From NCBI GenBank assembly GCA_900542255.1, contig UQMR01000009.1, positions 1 through 47,336 on the forward strand: DNA of 47,336 nt, in the 5' to 3' direction. This document shows, one piece after another, positions 38,363 through 47,336 of this stretch; within the stretch, counting starts at the first letter, position 1; each line of letters begins with the position of its first letter. The DNA is from an uncultured Porphyromonadaceae bacterium. Its GTDB lineage: Bacteria; Bacteroidota; Bacteroidia; Bacteroidales; Barnesiellaceae_A. Below the pieces are notes generated by a model. The model worked only from the letters and a program-made list of their open reading frames with translations, ran no database searches and was not told where the DNA came from. A program made the translations under genes and the position numbers.

Positions 38363-38659
38363 TTAATCGCATTTTTGAAGCATGCGTGCTCCCAATTTTA
38401 AGTAAGTTATGCCGTTTTGCTCGTACCATTTACCTTTGTGTATTACTCCGTTTTCATCGGAGAAAGTAAAGGTTCCGTCTTTTTCTTCTGAGACAATCGA
38501 GAATGAGCCGGCACTATAGAGGCCGATATATAAAGTGATTCGTTGCCCAGACACTATTACATACGATTCATCTTCTGCGCAATATTTTCCAGACGGTATT
38601 GCCCAAATGAATATTTGGAAAGAAAAGAGGAGTGTAAGAACGATAATAAATTTCTTCAT
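38363..38659 (-). CDS. Small secreted protein with two cysteines, function unknown
   Basis: 98 residues from ATG 38659 (MKKFIIVLTLLFSFQIFIWA, signal peptide). The mature part starts IPSGKYCAEDESYVIVSG and runs as short beta-strand pairs (ITLYIGLYSAGSFSIVSEE, GTFTFSDENGVIHKGKWYEQ) with KCD at the end; its two cysteines may form one disulfide. It looks like a small lipocalin- or META-like beta domain, without a firm match. It is first in the minus-strand run after the long palindrome. A longer frame to 38740 lies over leader sequence and is rejected. Confidence 0.6.
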   Translation of the reverse strand: MKKFIIVLTLLFSFQIFIWAIPSGKYCAEDESYVIVSGQRITLYIGLYSAGSFSIVSEEKDGTFTFSDENGVIHKGKWYEQNGITYLKLGARMLQKCD

Positions 38660-38764
38660 GGTCGTATTATTAATAAATTTACTATTAGTTGTGTTTTTTT
38701 GAATATAGAGGAGTGCCTTGTCATGAGCATACGCACACAAAAAAGCGCGGCACTTTTAGTTATA

Positions 38765-38891
38765 TTTCTCTGACATGGTGTTTGGCGTAACCCGAGAAGT
38801 AGATATAACAAAAAGCCCACGCTATGCGCAGGCATTTTAATTGTATATCTTTACTTCTCTTTGTTAAGTCGCCAAACTTTAGTCAGAGAAA
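38765..38891 (-). repeat. 127-nt nested palindrome with terminator-like core
   Basis: Arms pair in order: TTTCTCTGAC with GTCAGAGAAA at the ends (38765-38774/38882-38891), GTTTGGCG with CGCCAAAC (38780-38787/38870-38877), GAGAAGTA-GATATA with TATATC-TACTTCTC (38794-38807/38844-38859, one or two bases bulged), and the core GCCCACGC with GCGCAGGC (38815-38822/38826-38833). On the minus strand the core pairs fully with two G-U pairs and is followed by CTTTTTG, as in an intrinsic terminator. No coding frame lies in it. It may be a regulatory leader or a MITE-like element; no flanking target duplication is evident. Confidence 0.75.
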
Positions 38892-38984
38892 GACTCAATT
38901 AAAACGCTTTTCCAATATGTCTTATAGTGTGCGTACTATTATACGCTATTTATTCATAGGCAAAAATATTTAAAATTCATACAG

Positions 38985-38992
38985 CAAAGATA
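38985..38992 (-). promoter_or_regulatory. Promoter -7 box upstream of the palindrome
   Basis: The minus strand reads TATCTTTG. Transcription from here would carry the palindrome in a leader of about 320 bases before the 98-residue gene. The rest of 38660-39062 holds no gene; a small AAAG..CTTTTTT hairpin lies near 38734-38755. Confidence 0.5.
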
Positions 38993-39062
38993 TATAAATA
39001 ATGTCGTGTACAAGAATTGATGAGATAAAAATATTATAAAATTCTTTCGTTTTCTTGATTTT

Positions 39063-39617
39063 TTACCTCAATTTCCTTTTTACGGTGGCGGGGTTGCCGG
39101 CGGCGAGCGTGTCGTCGGGGATGTCGCGTGTAACTACACTGCCGGCGGCTATGATGCAGCGGTTGCCTATGGTGACGCCGGGGCACAGGATGACGCCGCC
39201 TCCGAGCCAGCAGTCGTCGCCGATTGTCACGTGGTAGCCGGTTTCGACGGGCTGGCGCCGTTGCATGTAGTCTAAGGGGTGGTTGATGGTGTATATTTGG
39301 CAGTTGGGTCCTATCTTGCAATGGTTGCCTATGGTGATGCCGCCGCCGTCGAGTATGGTGGCTCCGTAGTTGATGAATGTGTCGCTGCCGATGGTTATCA
39401 TGTGGCCGTGGTCGCAGTAGAAGGGGGGCGCGATGTCGGTGGTGGGGGGTATGCCGGGGATGAGTGCCTCTAATGTGCGGCGGTGTGCCTCGGTGTCGTA
39501 CATGGGGGTGCGGTTGAAGGCTTCGTTTTTTATCATGCACTCTATGTGGCTCTGTTGGGGTTCGGGGGCAGAGAAGTCGTAGAGCATGCCTTGTTTCATC
39601 TTTTCGAGCTCGTTCAT
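39063..39617 (-). CDS. Sugar O-acetyltransferase (maltose/galactoside acetyltransferase family)
   Basis: 184 residues from ATG 39617 (MNELEKMKQGMLYDFSAPE). The N-terminal mac domain (KMKQGMLYDFSAPEPQ) is followed by a left-handed beta-helix made of hexapeptide repeats, with IGSDTFINYGATILDGGGITIGNHCKIGPNCQIYT, the catalytic-loop region NHPLDYMQRRQPVETG, and DDCWLGGGVILCPGVTIG. It transfers acetyl from acetyl-CoA to a sugar hydroxyl, a detoxifying role in E. coli Maa and LacA; the acceptor here is not known. It follows guaA on the same strand, but a terminator at 39671-39704 separates them. Confidence 0.95.
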   Translation of the reverse strand: MNELEKMKQGMLYDFSAPEPQQSHIECMIKNEAFNRTPMYDTEAHRRTLEALIPGIPPTTDIAPPFYCDHGHMITIGSDTFINYGATILDGGGITIGNHCKIGPNCQIYTINHPLDYMQRRQPVETGYHVTIGDDCWLGGGVILCPGVTIGNRCIIAAGSVVTRDIPDDTLAAGNPATVKRKLR

Positions 39618-39670
39618 GTCGTTTGGGTGCAGGGGGTTGTAGGGTTGTTTTTGTGTGAGGGGAATGTAAA

Positions 39671-39704
39671 CGGCGGTTGAAGGATGTGTTGTCCCCAACC
39701 GCCG
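39671..39704 (-). terminator. Terminator of guaA
   Basis: CGGCGGTTG (39671-39679) pairs with CAACCGCCG (39696-39704); on the minus strand TTTACATT follows. It lies 52 bases after the guaA stop. Confidence 0.6.
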
Positions 39705-39755
39705 ATGGTGAGCAGTCTCTCTCTTATGCTCGTTTTTGTTGTATGTCGCGGGTGG

Positions 39756-41282
<1,527 letters not shown>

Positions 41283-41305
41283 TGTGTATATATTTGGTGT
41301 TAGTG

Positions 41306-43573
41306 TTATGCTGTTTTTTGTCGTCTTTTCTTGGAGGTGGTTTGTGGGGGTTGTTGTCCGTATGCCATGCGTCGTACTTCGGCTATTGCCGAGGGTTCGC
41401 CGGCTATCCAGATTACGTCATCGGCAGCGAGGGTGGTGCTTCCGTCGGGGTGCAGGAAGGTGTCTTTGTCGCGCTCGATGCCTACCAGCAGGCAGTGGTA
41501 CCGGTCGCGCAGGTGCAGGTTGCGGATGGTTTGTCCTCTCCACGCCGACTGCTCGCTGATGGAGACGTATGCGTATTTCACCTCTTGTGAGGAGGTTACG
41601 ACGTTCTTTATTTCGCCGGACTCGGCGATGGGCAGGAAGTCGTGTATCTGTTCGGCTGTGCCTATTACGCCTATGGTGTCGCCGGGAAAGAGCCTGACGT
41701 CGCCTCCGGGGATGTTTATGCGCCGTGCTCCGCGTGATATGCTTACGATGTTGACGCCGTATTTGTTGCGTATGTCGGATTCCATCAGTTTTACGCCGGC
41801 CAAGGGGCTGGTCTCTTGTAGCTTCATGGTAGCTATTTGCAGGTTGTGTATGAGGCCGTGGCCTTTGCGGCTGAGCTCGCGCTGGTTGAGGTTGTTGTAG
41901 AAGTTCTCTTCTAATTTGCCGAACTGTTTTTGTATCGTTTTGGAGAAGAGTAGCATGCTTATTGCAAAGATGGCGAGCCCGATGAACATGCCTATGTATG
42001 AATAGACTGTCAGCAGGAATCCTATGACTAACGCGATGGCGGTGAGGTAGCGCAGCACGAAGAGCAGTACCAGCGGTACTTGGTTGACGCCTTTTTCTAT
42101 GCGCAGCGTGCGTATTATCTGGGTGTTGATTTTTCTCATGGACATGGCCCATAGGAAGGGTGCCATGGTTGTTAATGTGATGATGGTTCCTATGAGGGTG
42201 CCTATGTGCCCGGGTATGAGGTCGGCCATGAGGGGGAAGAGCCACAGGTGTGCGGCTATCATGATGGCGATGCAGAGGATGCCGTATATGAGGATGTTGC
42301 CGATGTAATTGGCTGCAACGACTTTCCACCAGGCTTTGCTCTCTTGTATCTCGGTTTTGCTGGCTGCGTAGTTGTCGAGCAGTTCCTTGATTCGTGACGG
42401 GATGATGGGTTCTATCTTTTCGGCAAACGGCTTGGCGAGTTTTATCATGTATGGGGTGGTGAATGTCGTTACCACGGATACGGCTACGACGATGGGGTAT
42501 AGGAACTTGTCCATTACGCCTAACGAGATGCCGAGTGATGCGATGATAAACGAGAACTCACCGATTTGTGAGAGGCTGAATCCGGCCCGGATGGCTGTCT
42601 GTCGCGGTTGTCCCGAGATGAGCATGCCTATTGTTGCCAGGGTGGATTGTCCTATTACCACGACCAGCGACAGGATGATGATGGGGAGGGCGTATTGTAC
42701 CAGTGCGTCGATGTTGACCAACATGCCTACGGAGATGAAGAATACGGCTCCGAAGAGGTCTTTGATGGGTTGCACTACTTTCTCGATGCGTTCTACTTCT
42801 ACCGTGCTGGATAGGATGGAGCCCATGACGAATGCTCCTAATGCGGCTGAGAATCCGGCATACGATGCGATTACTACCATGCCGAGGCATAGGCCCATGG
42901 CGACGATGAGGAGGGTCTCTTCGTTGAGGTAGTTTTTTATTTTGCGGATGAATGTGGGCAGCAGGTAGGTGCCTACAACGAACCACAGCACGAGGAAGAA
43001 TATCAGCTTGGCGATGCTGCCTATGAGGGCCGAGCCTTCTACGCGACCGGCTGCTACCGACGAGAGTATCACCATGAGTACGACGGCCATGAGGTCTTGT
43101 ACGATGAGTACTCCGAATACGGTTTGTGTAAAGGGTGCCTGCTGCATGCCCAGGTCGTTGAATGCCTTGATGATAATCATGGTGGATGACATGGATAGCA
43201 TGGCGCCGAGGAAGATACTGTCGAAGATGGTGAAGTGGAGCAGCTGCCCGGCCATGTAGCCTATGGCTATCATGCCTATGGCTATGGTCAGGGTGGTGGT
43301 GAAGGCTGTGCCGCCTACGTGAAGCAGTTTCTTGAAGTTGAACTCTAAACCGACGGTGAAGAGTAGTACGATGATTCCTATCTGCGCCCATACGTCTATG
43401 TCGGCGGTATCGGCTATGGAGGGGAGGTAGTGGAAGTTGGGGCTTGCCAGGAAGCCTGCCACGATGTATCCCAGTACAACGGGTTGCCGCAGTTTCTTGA
43501 AGAGCAGTGTTACGATGCCTGCCAGGACAAGAATCAGCGCGAGGTCTTTTATGAGGGGTTGCAGTTCGTTCAT
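41306..43573 (-). CDS. CPA2-family cation:proton antiporter with C-terminal TrkA_C domains
   Basis: 755 residues. About 12 membrane helices fill the first 390 ([61 protein letters not shown] region, [11 protein letters not shown]), as in KefB/RosB-like Na+ or K+/H+ exchangers. A further set of helices and a linker follow at about 410-570. The cytoplasmic end has two RCK_C/TrkA_C-type parts (about 570-660 and 665-745) with [20 protein letters not shown] and [22 protein letters not shown], which bind a nucleotide or ion in the family. There is no full RCK_N domain with GxGxxG. Ion specificity cannot be told. It is 7 bases after the MgtC-like gene. Confidence 0.92.
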   Translation of the reverse strand: MNELQPLIKDLALILVLAGIVTLLFKKLRQPVVLGYIVAGFLASPNFHYLPSIADTADIDVWAQIGIIVLLFTVGLEFNFKKLLHVGGTAFTTTLTIAIGMIAIGYMAGQLLHFTIFDSIFLGAMLSMSSTMIIIKAFNDLGMQQAPFTQTVFGVLIVQDLMAVVLMVILSSVAAGRVEGSALIGSIAKLIFFLVLWFVVGTYLLPTFIRKIKNYLNEETLLIVAMGLCLGMVVIASYAGFSAALGAFVMGSILSSTVEVERIEKVVQPIKDLFGAVFFISVGMLVNIDALVQYALPIIILSLVVVIGQSTLATIGMLISGQPRQTAIRAGFSLSQIGEFSFIIASLGISLGVMDKFLYPIVVAVSVVTTFTTPYMIKLAKPFAEKIEPIIPSRIKELLDNYAASKTEIQESKAWWKVVAANYIGNILIYGILCIAIMIAAHLWLFPLMADLIPGHIGTLIGTIITLTTMAPFLWAMSMRKINTQIIRTLRIEKGVNQVPLVLLFVLRYLTAIALVIGFLLTVYSYIGMFIGLAIFAISMLLFSKTIQKQFGKLEENFYNNLNQRELSRKGHGLIHNLQIATMKLQETSPLAGVKLMESDIRNKYGVNIVSISRGARRINIPGGDVRLFPGDTIGVIGTAEQIHDFLPIAESGEIKNVVTSSQEVKYAYVSISEQSAWRGQTIRNLHLRDRYHCLLVGIERDKDTFLHPDGSTTLAADDVIWIAGEPSAIAEVRRMAYGQQPPQTTSKKRRQKTA

Positions 43574-43580
43574 TGTTTTG

Positions 43581-44303
43581 TCAACTTATTTCGTTTTGCA
43601 ACGATATGTTTGTTGTGGGGTGTATTGTGCTCAGCCGTGTGAGGATTTGGGCGATGTCGCTGTTGCCTCGCACTTGTACTATGAAGTCTATTGTGGTGGT
43701 CGTCTCGGCATAGTCGTAGTTGATGTACCACTCGTGGAGCCGTATGTTGTTTTCCCGGAAGAATGTGCTATACTCGTCGATGGAGGATAGGATAATGGGG
43801 AGTTTCAGGCGTATGATATTGCTTTCCCACTCGAATTTGAAACGGTGCTCGTAGTAGTCGAGGGTGACGAGGGTGAGCAATATGAGTATCATGGCTATAA
43901 TGGCTATGGCGTATAGCCCTATGCCTACGGCGAGTCCTATGCCTGCGGCTACCCATATACCGGCTGCTGTGGTGAGGCCCCGTATGGATGATTTCGTTTT
44001 GATGATGGCTCCTGCGCCGAGGAAGCCGATGCCGCTGATGACTTGTGCCGCCACGCGTGCGGGGTCGCTGTTGGTGGCGGTGGTGAAGAGTTGCGGTATG
44101 GCTGCCGATACGAGCATGGCGAGGGTTGCGCCCATGGAGATGAGGGCAAAGGTGCGTGAGCCGGCAATCTGTCCTTTGCGTTTTCGCTCGAAGCCGATGG
44201 CTCCACCCAGCAGGGCGCTCAGCAGTAGTTTGAAGAATGCCGATGCTGTGGTTACCTCGTTGCTGCACAGTACTTGGGTGTAGTAGCTGTATAGTGCATC
44301 CAT
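43581..44303 (-). CDS. MgtC/SapB-family membrane protein
   Basis: 240 residues. The N-terminal half has the MgtC pattern: LLLSALLGGAIGFERKRKGQIAGSRTFALISMGATLAML, RVAAQVISGIGFLGAGAIIKTKSSIRGLTTAAGIWVAAGIGLAVG, with about five helices. The C-terminal 90 residues form a soluble ACT-like domain. MgtC of Salmonella inhibits ATP synthase in low magnesium, while many relatives have other or unknown roles. The gene sits between the DUF4293 and CPA2 genes with short gaps, pointing to joint control in ion homeostasis. Confidence 0.95.
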   Translation of the reverse strand: MDALYSYYTQVLCSNEVTTASAFFKLLLSALLGGAIGFERKRKGQIAGSRTFALISMGATLAMLVSAAIPQLFTTATNSDPARVAAQVISGIGFLGAGAIIKTKSSIRGLTTAAGIWVAAGIGLAVGIGLYAIAIIAMILILLTLVTLDYYEHRFKFEWESNIIRLKLPIILSSIDEYSTFFRENNIRLHEWYINYDYAETTTTIDFIVQVRGNSDIAQILTRLSTIHPTTNISLQNEIS

Positions 44304-44337
44304 GCTTGCGGTGTGGTTTGTATCTTGTTATGCGGTA

Positions 44338-44817
44338 TCAGTTCTTGCGGCTCCACATGCGCTCGCTGTCTTTGACCATGCGCTCGTCTTTTTGTATGCC
44401 CGATATGGCAAGTGAGTTGACGATGATGGCGCACACGGGGAATATGACGTAGGTTGTGGTGGCGAACGCGGTGGGGTGCAGGTCGGTGTAGGTGAAGTAG
44501 CCGTATAGTATCATCACGATGTAGAGGGTGATGTATAGCAGCAGGTTGATGCGGCATACAAGTACTTGCAGCTTGCGGTTCTTGAACAGGAAGATGGTTA
44601 TGAGCGACAGCAGGGCTGTCAGCAGCGAGAGGATGGCCAGTGTGTAGTTTTGGGTGGAGACGGTGATGGCATTTTCTGATGCGATGGTTTCGAGCCCTGT
44701 CGTTGTGAGCCGGTAGTCGGCATCGGGGGTTGATAGCGTCATGTAGGGCGCGAATGCGAATATGGCCATGAAGATGGCTGCGATGAGGAGGTGCAGTGAT
44801 TGTATTCTTTGTATCAT
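44338..44817 (-). CDS. DUF4293-family four-helix membrane protein
   Basis: 159 residues with four predicted helices (about 10-28, 59-80, 87-107, 118-138). The start MIQRIQSLHLLIAAIF and the end with a short charged tail (KDERMVKDSERMWSRKN) are the mark of DUF4293, a family nearly confined to Bacteroidetes and without known function. It follows the pseudouridine synthase gene by 20 bases and precedes mgtC by 34. Confidence 0.93.
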   Translation of the reverse strand: MIQRIQSLHLLIAAIFMAIFAFAPYMTLSTPDADYRLTTTGLETIASENAITVSTQNYTLAILSLLTALLSLITIFLFKNRKLQVLVCRINLLLYITLYIVMILYGYFTYTDLHPTAFATTTYVIFPVCAIIVNSLAISGIQKDERMVKDSERMWSRKN

Positions 44818-44837
44818 GTCGGTTGTGTTTGGAAGTT

Positions 44838-45743
44838 TTACTTGACTATCTGTTCGAATCGCGGGGGGATTGCCGACTCGAAGAAGAGTTGTTGTTTTGT
44901 GATGGGGTGTATGAACCGGATTGTCGCGGCGTGTAGTGCCACTCGTCCCAGGGGGTTGCAGGTGGAGCCGTACTTGCGGTCGCCTATGATGGGGTGCCCG
45001 GTGTCGTGCATGTGTACGCGTATCTGGTTCTTACGCCCGGTTTCGAGTTGTATCTCTACCATGGAGAAGCGTGTGTTGCTCGCTATGGTTTTGTAGTGTG
45101 TGATGGCGAGTTGCCCGTCGGCGGCATTGGGGGTCGAATACATTTGCATGGCGGCGTTTTCTTTCAGATAAGAACGTATTTGACCTTGCGCGGGTTCTAT
45201 GGTTCCTTGTACGATGGCGATATATTTTCGTTCCTGCACGGTTTTGTCCCAGTTGCGCTGCATGGTTTCTTGTATGCCTTGCCGCTTGGCGAAAATCATT
45301 ACGCCCGAGGTGTCGCGGTCCAGACGGTGCACGATGAATATGTGGGCCTCGGGGTCGTCGCGTTTCACGTAGTCGCTGACGATGCGGTATGCTGTTTCGG
45401 TTTTTTGGTTTTGGGTGGCTATGGAGAGGAGCCCGTAGCCTTTCTCTATGACGATGAGGTACTCGTCTTCATAGATGATGCGCAGCCGCTTGTGCTGGAA
45501 GAGGCGGTATCCCCGGGTGAAGTTGATGGTCACTTGGTCGCCTTTGTGCAGGGGTATGTTGAATTTTGTGGTGGCTATTCCGTTGACGGCTACTTGGCGG
45601 TGTGATAGGTATGACTTGACGGTGGTGCGCGACTTGTCGCTCATTGTGGCGATGAGGAAATCGAGCAGGAGCGCCGGCTCTTTTACCGTGTAGGTGTGTT
45701 CTTTTCCGGGGCGGCGCGGGGGTCTTTTCTTGATTGGTGTCAT
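44838..45743 (-). CDS. RluA-family pseudouridine synthase
   Basis: 301 residues from ATG 45743; the upstream frame extension is rejected because it begins upstream of the -7 box at 45795-45802. An S4 RNA-binding domain (about 24-75) precedes the catalytic core with HRLDRDTSG (Asp142 as the nucleophile), VIEKGYGLLS, and GRKNQIRVHMHDTGHPIIGDRKYG. Such enzymes convert specific uridines in rRNA or tRNA to pseudouridine; the target position is not evident. A basic N-terminal tail (MTPIKKRPPRRPGK) is present. It heads the run through guaA. Confidence 0.95.
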   Translation of the reverse strand: MTPIKKRPPRRPGKEHTYTVKEPALLLDFLIATMSDKSRTTVKSYLSHRQVAVNGIATTKFNIPLHKGDQVTINFTRGYRLFQHKRLRIIYEDEYLIVIEKGYGLLSIATQNQKTETAYRIVSDYVKRDDPEAHIFIVHRLDRDTSGVMIFAKRQGIQETMQRNWDKTVQERKYIAIVQGTIEPAQGQIRSYLKENAAMQMYSTPNAADGQLAITHYKTIASNTRFSMVEIQLETGRKNQIRVHMHDTGHPIIGDRKYGSTCNPLGRVALHAATIRFIHPITKQQLFFESAIPPRFEQIVK

Positions 45744-45794
45744 GAGATTGTTGTTTCGTCTGTTGCTTGTCGCCGTGTGGCGAGCAATTCTCTG

Positions 45795-45802
45795 CAAAGA
45801 TA
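45795..45802 (-). promoter_or_regulatory. Promoter -7 box of the RluA-guaA run
   Basis: The minus strand reads TATCTTTG, 52 bases before the chosen ATG at 45743. Confidence 0.55.
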
Positions 45803-45907
45803 CGGTTTTATCGCTCAATTAGGAAAAGGTTGCTCTATTTTCTCGCAGGTGTGGCGGGTGTTTTGCGGGTTGCTGTGCGAAGTTTGGGTGAGGGGTGGGT
45901 GTGTAAT

Positions 45908-45943
45908 AAAAATCTCCTTGCCGGGTGGGCAAGGAGATTTTTT
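45908..45943 (-). terminator. Terminator of the fimbrillin-like gene
   Basis: AAAAATCTCCTTGCC (45908-45922) pairs with GGCAAGGAGATTTTT (45928-45942) around a five-base loop. It lies 24 bases past the stop, with T-runs on both sides. Confidence 0.85.
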
Positions 45944-45966
45944 GTTGTGCTTTTGTGAGGGTGGCG

Positions 45967-47336
45967 TTATTCGTTGATGATTACGCCGCTTTCGTTTGTT
46001 TCGCAAGTGCCATAGTATTGACTGGCCGGTGTGTAGTCGATGGGGGCTCCGGTGGCATCGTTGATGAACTCGACGTGTGTGGCGGGCTGGCATGAGGTGA
46101 TGATGATGTTGTTGGCTCCTGTGGTGCCGTTGCCTGTACCACCGTTGTTGATTAATCCGATGAATCCCGATGTGGTCTTATAGCTTGATGCGCTTCTCAC
46201 TCTGAGGTAGATGTCTTCGGTGCGGCAGTCGGTGAATCCGACGTAGCGGCTGCCAACTACTTGACCTACTAATCCGCCGGCCTGGTAGCCTGTGATATGT
46301 ATGTCTTCGGCCGAACAGTTCGTGAGCTTGGTATTGCCGCCGCCTACGCCAATCCAACCAATCAAACCGCCGATGTTTTGGGTCGTTTTGTTATTGGATG
46401 CCTTGATGTAGACGTGTTTGGCATGTACGTTCTCGAAGATGGCGGTGGTGCTCCAATTTTGTCCCGTGTAGCCGATGCAGCCGGCAAAGTAGGCGTATTC
46501 CTGGCTGTGGTCTACGGGATTTCCGTCGACGTCGGTATCTACCATATCGCAGGCGCGGCCGTTGATGGTGATATTCTCGAAGGTGAGGTTGCGCATGGTA
46601 CCTTGGAACTTGCCCCATACTCCTTGGTAGGCGTTGGCAATGAAGAATATGTTGTAGATATAGTATTTGGCTCCGTATGTGCCGTCGAGCGTGAAGTTGC
46701 GCAATGTGTGACCCTGACCTTCTACTGTGAAGGATGGCTCGCCGTTGCTGGGATAGATGGGCTTCCAATTCATGCCGCCCATATCGATGTCGTTTTCGAT
46801 GATGAATGTAGTACCGCTTGCGATATTGTCGATATTGTCGGGCAGCCAAGCAAATTCGTCGCGTGTTTTTATGCGGTAGGTTTTTGTGGCAGCGTCATAC
46901 TCGGGTTCTGTGGGGGTAAGTATGTTGGGGTCCCACCACTCTTCGCCTACGACAAAGTCGTTGACGAAACCTTCGTCAATTTCTATATTTATGGTTCCAC
47001 CGGTAGTGAGCATGTTACCTATGACGGTGGTGAGCCAGTTGCGTTGTATAGGTACGTTGGTGTTGAGGTCGCGTACTATCAATGAGTTGGTGCCATCGAG
47101 GAAATCTATTTTGAAATGGATGGGTTGCTGCTCGTCGTTGCACAGGAGGTAGTCTACGATAACGGTGCGGTTGGCATCGGTTTTGTCGTACCCGGTCTTG
47201 TAATATTTTTCTTCTTTGCTGGGACGGATGGTTGTGGCGAGTTCTATGCCGGTGGCATCTATCGCGCTGCCGGCTGTGTTGCCGTCGGCGGCAAGGGCTT
47301 CGCCCGTAACGGCGTTGATGCCCTCGAAGCGGGTGC
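45967..47336 (-). CDS. Fimbrillin-like surface protein with GLUG-type repeats, 5' part outside window
   Basis: The frame is open through the window edge; 456 codons are visible. The N-terminal visible part (codons 47083-47336) reads as fimbrillin-like repeats of beta-strands, and NVPIQRNWLTTVIGNMLTTGG is the C-terminal mark of the Mfa/FimA-type (fimbrillin-like) domain of Bacteroidales. A linker and a second domain follow: YRIKTRDEFAWLPDNID, a start typical of GLUG-type repeats, then a beta-helix with GGLIGWIG, AGGLVGQVVGS and GFIGLINNGG. It should be exported and displayed on the surface as adhesin or pilus-tip protein; the signal peptide or lipobox is not in view. The gene ends before a strong terminator. 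Confidence 0.82.
   Translation of the reverse strand, partial: TRFEGINAVTGEALAADGNTAGSAIDATGIELATTIRPSKEEKYYKTGYDKTDANRTVIVDYLLCNDEQQPIHFKIDFLDGTNSLIVRDLNTNVPIQRNWLTTVIGNMLTTGGTINIEIDEGFVNDFVVGEEWWDPNILTPTEPEYDAATKTYRIKTRDEFAWLPDNIDNIASGTTFIIENDIDMGGMNWKPIYPSNGEPSFTVEGQGHTLRNFTLDGTYGAKYYIYNIFFIANAYQGVWGKFQGTMRNLTFENITINGRACDMVDTDVDGNPVDHSQEYAYFAGCIGYTGQNWSTTAIFENVHAKHVYIKASNNKTTQNIGGLIGWIGVGGGNTKLTNCSAEDIHITGYQAGGLVGQVVGSRYVGFTDCRTEDIYLRVRSASSYKTTSGFIGLINNGGTGNGTTGANNIIITSCQPATHVEFINDATGAPIDYTPASQYYGTCETNESGVIINE

Noticed and set aside
38765..38891. IS or MITE insertion
   Set aside because: No transposase and no clear flanking target duplication; kept as a palindrome of open origin.

Overview
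The window reads as chromosomal DNA of a gut-type Bacteroidales bacterium. Most transcription units start behind a TAnnTTTG -7 box with no clear Shine-Dalgarno. The gene set is typical of the order: UpxY antiterminator, fimbrillin-like surface protein, DUF4293 protein, pectin-degrading PL1/PL10/GH105/CE8 enzymes and Omp85-fused patatin. A Barnesiella/Coprobacter-like genus is possible, but I cannot fix it from the sequence. No rRNA, CRISPR array, transposase or phage gene is visible. Two tRNA-Arg genes are present: ACG, cut by the left edge, and CCG. || Layout. 0-4.7 kb: a two-gene unit on the minus strand, a SIR2-like/TIR protein whose stop overlaps the start of a membrane STAND NTPase with leucine-rich-like repeats; it looks like a split bacterial NLR-type sensor/effector. 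4.8-12.8 kb: patatin/Omp85 protein, a thioredoxin-fold protein without its cysteines, flavodoxin-ferredoxin protein, two HxlR regulators, a hemerythrin/RIC-like protein with a LuxR-type regulator, a lone UpxY protein and a cupin. 12.9-22.4 kb: housekeeping genes (M3 peptidase, AAA-TOPRIM ATPase, radical SAM protein, M20 dipeptidase, aroC, OmpA-like lipoprotein, a C_GCAxxG_C_C protein, ung). 22.6-33.1 kb: pectin degradation without SusC/SusD, made of PL1 lyase plus hexuronate transporter facing GH105 plus a PL1 lyase and a pectin methylesterase split by a run of nine A, with PL10 further on; between them lie an MBL hydrolase, rsmG and a DUF3298 lipoprotein. 33.2-35.4 kb: rmuC and mgsA. 35.7-38.9 kb: an AT-richer accessory locus. 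39-45.8 kb: acetyltransferase, guaA, CPA2 antiporter, MgtC protein, DUF4293 protein and RluA-type synthase, mostly in one tight run. Right edge: the 3' part of a fimbrillin-like surface protein. || The most unusual part is 35.7-38.9 kb. It encodes a small secreted precursor (36733-36996) whose last 40 residues carry six cysteines spaced exactly like the CS-alpha-beta fold of arthropod and plant defensins (C..CxxxC..C..CxC). Next to it are a membrane protein with a visible frameshift, three small secreted proteins and a membrane-bound MauE/DoxX-thioredoxin fusion with the DsbA-type active site CPHC, a plausible enzyme for making the peptide's disulfides. Upstream lies a 127-nt nested palindrome with a terminator-like core. 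I propose this as a disulfide-rich peptide production locus. The second candidate system is the TIR/STAND/LRR pair at the left end.
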